From Xestospongia muta (Eukaryota > Porifera > Demospongiae > Haplosclerida > Petrosiidae): 64,000 nt of DNA. A program made the position numbers and the translations under genes. The stretch spans positions 14,570,192 through 14,634,191 of the forward strand of contig OY848917.1 of NCBI GenBank assembly GCA_963693285.1, written 5' to 3'. The notes beneath the pieces are model-generated. The model was not told the origin of the DNA. It saw only the letters and a program-made list of their open reading frames with translations, and ran no database searches. This document shows positions 1 through 9,685 of this stretch, piece by piece. Each line of letters begins with the position of its first letter. The first letter of the stretch is position 1.

Positions 1-525
1 ACGAATCTAGCACTAAATCTTGCTTGGCAATTGAATGATACTATTACGTATTCAGTTACAGTTTCACAGACATGTCAATCAGAGCGCAAAGTACCCAGTA
101 AACGACAAAACTTTTTTTCCCTTTGATTGAAGAGAGATGCTGAGTCATCAAACAACAGTTTGTAATGTGCATCACGTGATTCCATCAATAATTTGACCAC
201 ACCTTGTCCAATCTTAAATGTACATGTTACATGCACTCTGCAGTATAGATTTACACTGGGCACCACAGCGAGGTTAAGCACTTTAGTGCATTTTTATTGC
301 TAATATGACTTAAAGTTATAACAGTAATGCAGTACAACTGAAACTCTAACTTGTACAGTCTAAATGCATTCCATTTACAGTGAATTGTAAATGAATACAA
401 CTGTAACTAAGAAAACCAGCTATAACCAACTGTTTTACAGTACTTCAATGACTAAGTTTGATCAGCCAAGATTACAATCACAAATTATCTAATTGTAGTC
501 ATCTCAAAGGAATGATACTGAACAG

Positions 526-528
<3 letters not shown>

Positions 529-569
<41 letters not shown>
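529..569. repeat. (TA)n microsatellite
   Basis: About twenty uninterrupted TA units. The homologous site before G3 (about 22,483-22,512) is shorter and interrupted by CATACATA. Confidence 0.95.
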
Positions 570-573
<4 letters not shown>

Positions 574-1202
574 GACATAATGTCTCGCCTAGTCATTACT
601 CTCACTAACTAATCTAAACATGTACTTTCTTAATGTCTCTATTATACATAATGGTATAGTTTGAAAATTCACTGTAAATGGATATTAGTGACTGTAAAAC
701 CACACATAGACATAGTGTCTCTATAGCTCACATAGTCATTATCTTCACTATAATATTACTTAACAGTCAATTAGTAGTTTACAATTAGTACATTACCATG
801 GAATCTATATTTCAAGTGAATTACTCATTATATAATTTGTTGGTATGGTATATCAATTAGTAATACAAGCAACAAATTACATAGTAATTAGTTCACATGA
901 ATTATGGATTCCATAATGTTCCATCGATGTAATAGTTATTAAAATAACATATGCTATAAAGTTACAATTGTATTCATGAATGATTTGCTGTTAGGTCATG
1001 TTACCCCATATGTTTGAATTATGAAGGTAGAGAGGTTTAACTTTAAACAACTGTTTGACAAGACATGGTACAATTAATTCCTTTGATCAGACGTATTTGC
1101 TAATATGACTTAAAATTACAACCAAGCAATGGAGGACAACTGAAACTCTAACTTGTCAGCTATACTAAACTAGATATCCCATATAACTTTCCATCCATGA
1201 TG

Positions 1203-1210
1203 TGACGTCA
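1203..1210 (+). promoter_or_regulatory. CRE/ATF-like palindrome upstream of G1
   Basis: Perfect TGACGTCA, 142 bp before the G1 start codon. The same octamer lies 125-142 bp before the start codon in all five copies. The match is to the metazoan CREB/ATF consensus; binding is inferred. Confidence 0.6.
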
Positions 1211-1351
1211 CGCATTCCTAGGCCTACAAATTATAAATTAGATAGGTACGTGTGTGTTTGTGTGAGTATTGATTGATAGCTTTATTTTATTGAGCTTGCA
1301 CTAAAATACTACTGTACTGAAGTGTCTATAACTTAACTTGGTCTTCAAACA

Positions 1352-4300
1352 ATGAAATCATGCGTAGTAAGTTGTATGCAATGATAATTTATTCTAAGTC
1401 GACGTATCTTTTTGCGATAATATTATAATATATATATATATATATTTATCAATAGATCTATTGTCTTTTTGTGACACAACTCTCCATACTACATTCTCTG
1501 TGTGATGGTCTTGTTCTGTATGTCAAGTCTAATGAACAACAGAAATGTCCAAATAGTTCCATATGTCACACTCTACCTTTCTATTCTCAAAATGCTACAT
1601 TCTTTTTTGTATCTAATACAACCTTTGTGTTCATGAAAGGTGAGCATAAACTTGAAAACAATGTACTTGTTACTGGAGTTAGTCAAATTGTATTTATGAG
1701 TATGTTTGCTTACAATCACAAAGACAATGACAAACCAACTATCAGTTGCAGTACAGTCACAGCTGGTCTACAATTTATTAACTCTTCTTATGTTAGAGTT
1801 GATGGTCTAGTAATTAATGTCAGTTGTAGTTCTAGACCTGGTATTTCATTTTACAATGTCTCATCAGTTAACATATATCGATCTACAATACACAATCTAT
1901 ATAACTTGGGAATATTTATTACCAATTCAGTCAATCTTACAATATCAGAATGTTCTTTTACTTGTGCTAATAATGATCTTGGTGTTGATAATGAGAGCAA
2001 TAAATTGTTGTACAGTGTTTCTATTATATCTAACAGTTTAGAGGAGGTACATTATAATATCAGTGAGTCTGTCTTTGTTGGTAATCTACCTTCATTAGGT
2101 GGAGGTTTACATATTTATACTACTAACACTAAGTATAGTGAAGTGTCTATTAAAGGATGTAATTTCTCACATATAGTTGGTTGTCTTGATAGTGCAGCTA
2201 ATATTACTGTTGTTAACAATAGTGACTATGCTGATATCACTGTACTTGATTCTGTTTTTTATCGAAATTACCTTAATTGTTCAATTCCTAAAAAAGAACT
2301 GCTAGGTGGTGGATTAAAAATAAAGCTTGTTCAGATTGTTAACACAAACAGCACTAAAATATTACATTATAATAAAGTAATCATACATAATTCAACTTTC
2401 TCAAACAACTATGCTGATTATGGAGCTGGTGCTGGTATTTTAATTGATGTTATTGTAAACCCTTTGAAAGTTCTTGTCTCAAATTCAACTTTTACACAGA
2501 ACAGAGCAAGACATAGATGTGGTGGTTTGATAGTGGAAGCATCAGATGATATTCCAGGAAATAGCCAAAGTTATTTTATAAATATTATAGGAAGTACTTT
2601 CTTTGGTAATCAAGCTGAGATAGATGCCACTGGATTGTTAATATGGCCATCCTTGTATAATTATAGTCAGTTTCATATATTAATCAAAAGTTGTAATTTT
2701 GATTCAAATACTTTTATTGGAGATACAAAAAAAAGGTACACAGGTCATTCAGCATTGTTGTTGAGGTTTTCCAGTTTTAGAGGTTATAATAACTCAATTA
2801 TTATAACTAACTGCTCCTTTGTCAATAATAAAGGAGGGAGTTTATATCTGAGTACAGATAAACAAGGATTGGTCGGCAAATTGAACGTTTTAATCAACAA
2901 ATGTTACTTTGGCCATAACAGTGGAGGTGTGTATAGTACTACAACATTGCTTTTAAATCCAGTATGTGCATCAGTAATTATATCTTACTGTCAGTTCGAA
3001 AATAACTCTGCTTTTCAAAATGATGTTGCTGTTGCTTTAAGTATAATGTATTTTATTGAAAATTCTCATTGTTCTAATTTACATCTTTTGAATATAACTG
3101 TGAAAAATTCCAAATCAGGAAGAAATGCTATAGCTTTATCATGTTCAACTATAAACCTTAAAGTTAACATCAGTAATATTCAAGTATACAACAACAATAT
3201 GACTGGTATTGGATGTGATCGTTGTGGACTACATTTCAATGGATACAACATTATAGCTAACAATACTACACCATATGTTGGAGGAGGTCTTGTAGTCAAT
3301 AATAGTGGATATGCTGTTACAGAGAAATATGGTTCAGTAATTTTCATCAACAATACTGCTATTAAAGGAGGAGCTTTATACTCAGACACTAACATTCCAT
3401 TGTCATTTGGATATTGTACCTTTTCTGAATTTAGAGCTCTTTTTCAAAATAATACTTCTACTATTACAGGAGACAACTTGTATGGAGGATTATTTTATAA
3501 TTGTCTGTGGCCTACCACTAGTATTATAACAACTCATGGTCGCTTTAAAGATGCAATAAATTGCAACATAACTGCACACATTAGTCAAAACTATACTAGT
3601 GTCTCCTCAGATCCTTTTGCTGTTTGTTTATGTCATCAAAATAATTCTATAAATTATTACACAAATGTCACCAATCTAATTGTTTATCCAGGTCAATTAT
3701 TCACCATATCATTGATTACAGTAGGATACTGTGGTAGTTCTAGTCCAAGTATATTATATACAGCATCATCACCTAATTTACAACTTATTGGTAACACTGA
3801 TAATGACAAGACAAGTATTCAATGTAAAGACTTTGTTTATAAAGCAATTCAGGTGTTACCACATGTTTCACAAGGTACTGTCACATTCAATGTGCCTTCA
3901 ACACCTTTTCCATTTTCTAAGTCATTGTCTTTAATGGTTTCATTTTTAAATTGTCCTCCTGGTACAAAACTGGGGTCATCACATGAGTGTGTTTGTAATG
4001 ACATTATCACAGCTCTCACATCTGATGTACAATGTAATGTATCATGGTGGCCACACTCTATACATAAACTTCCTGGTAATAATAATTGGTTAGGTTACAA
4101 AGAAGACTACAATTGTACAATTACATACAAGAATTGTCCATTTGATTATTGTCAATCTTCTGAGATCTACTTCAATTTAGACAATGACACAGATCTTCAA
4201 TGTAATCACAATAGAGTGGGTCTTCTTTGTGGTCAATGTCAGTCAGGACTCAGTCTTAAACTTGGATCTAATGTATGTTCTAAATGTACTAACATTTATC

Positions 4301-5064
4301 TCCTCTTACTGATTGTGTTTATGTTCTCAGGAATATTACTAGTAGCTTTACTAATAACACTGAACTTAACTGTATCAGTAGGTACTATCAATGGATTGCT
4401 GTTTTATGCTAACATTCTAAAACTCAATGAACCAGTTTTCTTTCCCAATGGAAATATCATTATAGTTAGTCAGTTCATTTCATGGATCAATTTGGACTTA
4501 GGTATTGAGGTATGCTTGTTTGATGGATTAGATGGATATTGGAAAACATGGCTACAGTTTGTATTTCCATTTTATTTATGGAGCCTTGTAGCTGGTATTA
4601 TTATCATATCTCGATGGTCTACGAAGTTGTCCAATATGTTTGGTCGTAACATTGTTCCTGTTCTGGCAACACTTGTACTAATGTCATTTACTAAATTGTT
4701 ACGAACTACAGCAAATTCTTTGATGACATCAAAACTACATTGTGGTAGTCATGAGTGGACAGTGTGGAGTGTAGATGGTAATATTAACTATGAAAGTAGC
4801 AAACATTCCATATTAGTAGCATTCTCTGTTGTAGTACTAGTATTATCAATAATATACTCTTGTTTAATCTTTTCTACTCAATGGTTGCAACGATACAGTT
4901 ATTTATGTTGTCGTAGTAGAAATGATCCTGTATTAAAACTACTACCATTTATTGATGCATATACAGGTCCATACAAAGAGAGATATCGGTCCTGGACGGG
5001 TCTGTTGTTAATTGTTCGTTTATTATTAACTGTTGTATTTATTTACTATACTCTCCTAGTATAA
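1352..5064 (+). CDS. G1: beta-helix multi-pass membrane protein, C-terminally truncated
   Basis: Two-exon model: exon 1 at 1,352-1,366 encodes MKSCV, the intron runs to the AG at 1,454-1,455, and exon 2 starts at 1,456 with IYCLF in phase 0, giving a good signal peptide. The codon where other copies have ATG is GTG here (1,471), an internal Val rather than a start. The ectodomain is rich in N-x-S/T sequons and short beta-helix-like repeats, then comes CPPGT...CVCND, a VGLLCGQC stalk and membrane segments. The frame breaks after TVVFIY: compared with G5, 361 bp are missing between two AC dinucleotides, leaving a seven-residue tail before TAA. The last three or so membrane segments and the cytoplasmic tail are lost (about 1,207 instead of about 1,345 residues). 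Coding sequence and 3' flank are closest to G5, while the promoter and first exon are closest to G3. Probably a recently damaged copy. Confidence 0.8.
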
Positions 5065-5165
5065 CAATAAGACGAAGAGAATCTTTGATATTTGATGTTG
5101 TCATTGATAAATAGAATCAACTAAATAACATATGTCTGATTGTTGAGCTTTGTTGTAATTTTTTT

Positions 5166-5171
5166 AATAAA
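5166..5171 (+). terminator. AATAAA poly(A) signal after G1
   Basis: AATAAA lies shortly after the ancestral stop codon, which is still visible as GATAAATAG near 5,106-5,114. G5 has the equivalent at 61,224-61,229 and G3 at 27,914-27,919. No AATAAA is obvious close after G2. Confidence 0.5.
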
Positions 5172-5638
5172 AAATAATTGTATGACTTTCATGTAGTAAT
5201 TTAACATACTAAATTTTATTTGAGACACACATGTTTATGCCTTTGTTTAATAGAAGTCAAATATGTTAATAGATAGTGTGATGTATAATTAGTTGATATA
5301 TATCAATTGACACTTTATGTGTACATTTTAATTATAATGTATTTCTAAAGTGATTTTGAAGTATCATTGTTTCATTCCATTATTAAGAATAAGTGTAATA
5401 ATTAAAGAAACACAGGCAAATGTTATTAACAACAGTTTACTAACTTAACTATTTAAAATATCCCTACTGTCATAATTACCAAATAAGGTAATATTGTGAA
5501 CTCTTACATGTGTTGTCAATATCAAGACCGCCACAATGGCATGTTTTTAGCTGTCTCTGTCTGAAGCTAAGATTTGTTCACTGATACTAACAGAGATAAA
5601 GTGTAGTAAGTGAGTGAAGGTATAGATTAACTGTAGAC

Positions 5639-6300
5639 ATGATTGATGTCCATCAATGGAGAGTTACTATTGGATTGTGGTCCTGTCGTCTCTTACCACA
5701 TCTCACTAAAAGGAGCCCACATGGAGTGGCTACTAACACAAACTGTGTTAATTCATTGTCCCTAAAACTAATTGTTAGTGATAACCTAATCTCATTAATG
5801 ATGTTTTTGTTTCTAGTCCTAATTTTATCAGGTGATGTTGAGGTCAATCCTGCAACTAAAATAGGTAAATTGAATGTTGTACAAAGTGTCTAGAGACCTG
5901 CAAAGGAATGCTATACAATACTATAATGTGGAAGCATATAACAGTTATGTTCCAATGTTAAAGCTTATAGGGTTTATGAAAGTATTGTATCTCCTCAGGT
6001 CTCTAGACTCACATAGTGAAGATTCAATAGGTTTTTTTAACCTTAAATAGAGTTGACATCAAGCAAATGCCTTGAGACATTTGGTTAAAGTGGTTTTGCT
6101 GCTAAAGATAAATGGACAGAGCTTACTAGTCTTCTTGGTGTTGCAATGGAGGAGAACAAAAGGCTCAAGACAATGGCTAGCAGTGATCAAGACTACCACT
6201 TTGCTTTAGAAGAATGTTTACAACAGAACTAGTTCCTCCTGGGAAGAATTTATTTTAGCCATTGAAGGGTGTGGAGATAAGACTGTAAGTTGACAAAAGA
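5639..6300 (+). pseudogene. Decayed NLR-type 5' module (2A-like leader plus DEATH) after G1
   Basis: Homologous to the start of the NLR gene at 14,259. The leader reads from ATG 5,639 through a hydrophobic stretch (MMFLFLVLILSG) into DVEVNPAT (about 5,834-5,857), so the obligatory NPGP core of a 2A sequence is lost. A second exon-like piece (5,893-6,050) stays open longer here than in the 14.5-kb copy. The DEATH part (about 6,070-6,290) is recognisable (WTEL-type start, LGVAMEE, SSDQDYHFALEE, WEEFILAIEGCG) but is frameshifted by one base before the domain and again in the middle. No CARD-like or NACHT exon follows. A remnant, co-duplicated with G1. Confidence 0.7.
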
Positions 6301-6771
6301 CTATATAGCACAAAGAATAATATAAGCAACATGATATAGAGAACAAATTATTTGTATCACATTTTTTATGTTAATATTTTTCAACTATTTATGTAGGAGG
6401 AAATGGAATATTACAATCTCTTAGAAAATGAACTGAGTTATAGTGAATATATTATTATACAATATCAATTGTAAATGATATTATTGTAATAATGCATTTA
6501 ATATGTAAAGCTAAATAATTTCTACATGTAAGCTGTTTGTCTGTCTGTTTAAGTAAAAATGAAATATGTTTATAGAATTTTATAAGTATTTTATTACTTT
6601 ATTTTGATGTAAGATCATATTGATTCAGAAGATGTATCTGAAACAGAAGTAAGTTTATATAACTTGAAATATAAGAAACATGGTAAATTGTTAACTGCAT
6701 GGATTATTTATGTGCATTCATCATCACTGTTTTTATATATTAATAGTATAGTGTGAAGAAAGTGATAATTA

Positions 6772-6823
<52 letters not shown>

Positions 6824-7850
6824 ATTATTATTATTATTGCTATTATTATTGAGGTTGAACTAACCCTATAGACAAAGCTCAGACAGTCATTGAACTCTTG
6901 CCACTCTAAAAGTTCTTACTGTTTATATTAAGGAAAATAGTATATTTGAGACTATGGCTTCCTAGTTTACAAGACAGGTTAGGAAAAAATCAAACAATAC
7001 AACATCTTCAAATTAGACCTTTTATTCCTATTTGTTATCTGTTTTTCTTAACAGCTGGACATGTTCTATGAACACGGTTTACCTCTTATTACAGACATGT
7101 TACAATTACACAAACCATTGACCTTCTTGATATAAACTCTATGTACTTACTTGATCTTGAAGATGAGGCAATTTGTCAATCTATAGGGTTGAACAAGCAC
7201 TAACGCTTTGGGCAGCCATTTTCTGTCACCCCTCCTTATGTACATCAGAATTATTGCTTTTATTAATAATGATCTTAAGTGTGCTCTGGCATTTACTCAC
7301 AAATTTATGAAAGAAAATAAATCACAGAGAACTCCACCAATGATAATGTTAAATTCCTCGATGCCTTCAATTTTCCATGATTTATACTTTAATCTTGATC
7401 TCTGAATGAATATTTTTCATGATAATTATAATAGCAAATTAATAATTTGTGTCTTCAGGTTTATAACAGAATAATTGAATGTGTGAAAATGATATTGCTA
7501 TAAATGAACATCTGACATTTTACGACCTGACATATGTGGAGTACTACATCTTTGAACACACACCGTTACAAGTTGGATATCAATTTCATAGGTCTAAAAA
7601 TTGAAAAGTTAATTGTCATTTTGTAATATTTTTAAATTCATTATGATTGTGTTAATTCAGTAGTTTGTAGTGTTTAAAGCCACTAATAATGTAAGGGGAA
7701 TTCATCTAAGAAAAGAACTAAGACATTATTAACAGACAATATATCTAGGCTGGCAACTGCTGCTGTGGAATTCTTCACTGAAGTCAATAGAGTAGAGAAT
7801 CTAATGATAAAGAGTTACTGTTTTAAGACAAGTATTATTATAGTATCAAT
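6301..7850 (+). other. Unassigned exon-like segments in the G1 3' flank
   Basis: Nearly identical to 62,340-64,000 after G5. It contains short open pieces bounded by AG and GT: EEMEYYNLLENE at about 6,400, DHIDSEDVSETE at about 6,620 followed by GTAAGT, a piece around 7,140-7,190 ending in LDLEDEAICQSIG, an open stretch at 7,208-7,405, and one at about 7,460-7,590 (starting VYNRIIECV). The pieces look like exons of a once-coding downstream gene, perhaps the continuation of the DEATH module, but I recognise no family and the joins carry stops. A vestige rather than an active gene. Confidence 0.4.
6769..6848. repeat. (ATT)n microsatellite
   Basis: About 70-80 bp of nearly perfect ATT units. 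The homologous site after G5 is expanded to about 200 bp. Confidence 0.95.
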
Positions 7851-7952
7851 ATAAGAAATAAACATAATATAACTATTTTTCTGGCTATGAATTCTGTCTA
7901 TTTTTTCATATTTCTTTAATATAAATGTACAATTTGGTTTATTAAAACAAGA

Positions 7953-8336
7953 TGGTAGATGGTAATATTAACTATGGAACTAGCAAACATTCCATATTAG
8001 TAGCATTCTCTGTTGTGGTACTAGTATTATCAATAATATACTCTTGTTTAATCTTTTCTACTCAATGGTTACAATGATACAGTTATTTATGTTGTCGTAG
8101 TAGAAATGATCCTGTACTAAAACTACTACCATTTATTGATGCATATACAGGTCCATACAAAGAGAGATATCGGTTCTGGACTGGTCTGTTATTAATTGTT
8201 CGTTTACTATTAACTGTTGTATTTATTTACACTTCAGGATCTCTACATTTTCTTAATAATTATATCATTGTTTTGGTTGAAATGATCATATTGTATATCA
8301 TAAAGGATAATGTTTATTGCAAAGGTCTATTATTTA
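7953..8336 (+). pseudogene. Orphan 3' fragment of the G family
   Basis: Matches G2 from about 13,122 to 13,499: DGNINYGTSKHS, the next hydrophobic segment, the DAYTGPYKERYR motif, and part of the following membrane segments. It starts and stops abruptly in unrelated sequence. A CGA-to-TGA change after TQWLQ breaks the frame, and there is no start or end. It lies between the G1 3' flank and the G2 upstream region, so it probably marks an old recombination point in the array. Confidence 0.9.
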
Positions 8337-8553
8337 AACTTGTGAATGATTGTCTTATTAAAATCAATTGATTTCAATTAATTGCATAACAACAGTGACT
8401 ATCCATCATTTTGGAGGTCAAGAAAAGGAACTGTAAATAACTAAAGTTTTACATTACTTTAATAACTAAGTCTGTTCAGCTAAGACTACAACCAGAAATT
8501 ATCTGTGTAGCCATATACTCTTTCCTGTAACATTAGAGTACACTAATGTAAAT

Positions 8554-8603
8554 GTTGTAGACAGTTGGCTAAGGAAGCAAGTTGGACCAGCCAAGACTAC
8601 AAC
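8554..8603. repeat. GTTGTAG...CTACAAC hairpin repeat, copy 1
   Basis: About 50-bp imperfect palindrome: left arm GTTGTAGACAGTTGGCT, right arm AGCCAAGACTACAAC, loop near AAGGAAGCAAGTTGGACC. The same element occurs at 9,272-9,321 and 9,413-9,462 and before G4 and G5. Confidence 0.75.
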
Positions 8604-9271
8604 CACAAATTATCTAATGTTAACCATATCAAGGATCACTCTGATTAGATAGTAAATATATCCACCAACATGAAGGTGAAGAAAACTAACTATAAGTAAC
8701 TAAAAGGTTTTGGTCTACCAAAAGTAACTGTAACTAACTAAATGTTATTACAACACTTCAATAAACAAGTATAACTAAGTAAATTGTTTCAAGTTAAAAC
8801 AAACTAAGATAACTAAAATAACTGACAGGAATCGTCAAGTTAGCACAGATAATATTGCATGTAATCAAAGTAAATTTGGTTCACTCCCAGAATGTTAATG
8901 TGTAAATTGTTCAATGTTACTGAGACTAGATAATCTAATGTCTACTGATTATGTCACTATTGTTTGTTTAGTGAAAGTTTGTTATACAAGAGAAAGAGGA
9001 GGGGTTCATGTAGACTGAATCTAGTAATTACCAAATTCTTTATAATAGAAACAACTAGAAAGATAGGGAGTGGTTCATTAGTCTTGAATCCATATTATGG
9101 TGATTATACTGTGTGTGTGTTGATGTATGTTTTCCAAATTTCATTGAAGGTTTGTTAGACATAGGCTAACAGTAAATACAGCTAATATGAATTACAAATA
9201 TTGCCAGAATTATCATAATCTAATTTAGACATATACAACTTTCTCAGCACAGACATATATACTAATTAAAT

Positions 9272-9321
9272 GTTGTAGTCAGTTGGCTGAGGAAACAAGT
9301 TGGGTCAGCCAAGACTACAAC
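9272..9321. repeat. GTTGTAG...CTACAAC hairpin repeat, copy 2
   Basis: Arms GTTGTAGTCAGTTGGCTGA and TCAGCCAAGACTACAAC pair apart from a two-base bulge. Confidence 0.8.
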
Positions 9322-9412
9322 CACTAATTATCTAATTTAGCTATATCAAAGGCATCATTCTGATTAGATAGTAAATATATCTGTATATCTGTATATATAT
9401 ATACTAATTAAT

Positions 9413-9462
9413 GTTGTAGTCAGTTGGCGAAGGAAACAAGTTGGGTCAGCCAAGACTACAAC
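9413..9462. repeat. GTTGTAG...CTACAAC hairpin repeat, copy 3
   Basis: Tandem partner of copy 2, about 140 bp further on. The left arm has lost a T (GTTGGCGA), which weakens the stem. Confidence 0.75.
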
Positions 9463-9549
9463 CACTAATTATCTAATTTAGCTATATCAAAGGCATCACT
9501 CTGATTAGCTTGTAGTAACTAGAAATCTTACAATCATTCAATCATGACA

Positions 9550-9557
9550 TGACGTCA
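9550..9557 (+). promoter_or_regulatory. CRE/ATF-like palindrome upstream of G2
   Basis: TGACGTCA inside CATGACATGACGTCATG, 129 bp before the G2 start codon. Confidence 0.6.
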
Positions 9558-9685
9558 TGTATTTCCTATATAGCCCTATATAGGATATATGAGCATTGAC
9601 AGCTTTATTTTCTTAAGTTTGCACTAAAATACTATTGTTACTGTTCTGTACTGAAGTGCCTATACCTTAACTTGGTTTTTAAACA

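Larger units (their letters stand above)
1..1351 (+). repeat. Type I upstream region of G1 (duplicated before G3)
   Basis: This stretch is nearly collinear with about 21,957-23,734, the region upstream of G3, with scattered substitutions and small insertions in the G3 copy. Bases 1-126 read on + as a short open tail ending in TGA, and the same tail occurs at 21,957-22,083, but no family is recognisable. The promoter-proximal end holds a TGACGTCA site and a conserved block around 1,270-1,350 with CTTTATTTT and TTGCACTAAAATACTA, shared by all five gene copies. Apart from a TA microsatellite I see no gene here. Confidence 0.75.
8455..9685 (+). repeat. Type II upstream region of G2
   Basis: Shared with the regions before G4 (44,226-45,310) and G5 (55,962-57,042), but not with G1 or G3 except for the last 120 bp or so next to the first exon. 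It contains several copies of a short hairpin (listed separately), the CRE-like site and TATA-like ATATAGGATATATGAG near 9,575-9,592. No coding sequence recognised. Confidence 0.75.

Noticed and set aside
75..281. 68-codon minus-strand open frame in the G1 upstream region
   Set aside because: The homologous copy before G3 (about 22,030-22,230) has indels that break the frame and no protein family is recognisable, so I do not call it a gene.
1471..1473. GTG used as a start codon in G1 and G4
   Set aside because: In a spliced animal gene with an in-phase upstream ATG exon, GTG is better explained as an internal Val.
1817..2041. Secondary frames inside the G genes, repeated in every copy
   Set aside because: They recur only because the genes are near-identical; they are out-of-frame shadows of the long coding exon.
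8554..9462. CRISPR-like array from the repeated GTTGTAG...CTACAAC elements
   Set aside because: Spacing is irregular, copies are few and palindromic, and the context is eukaryotic.
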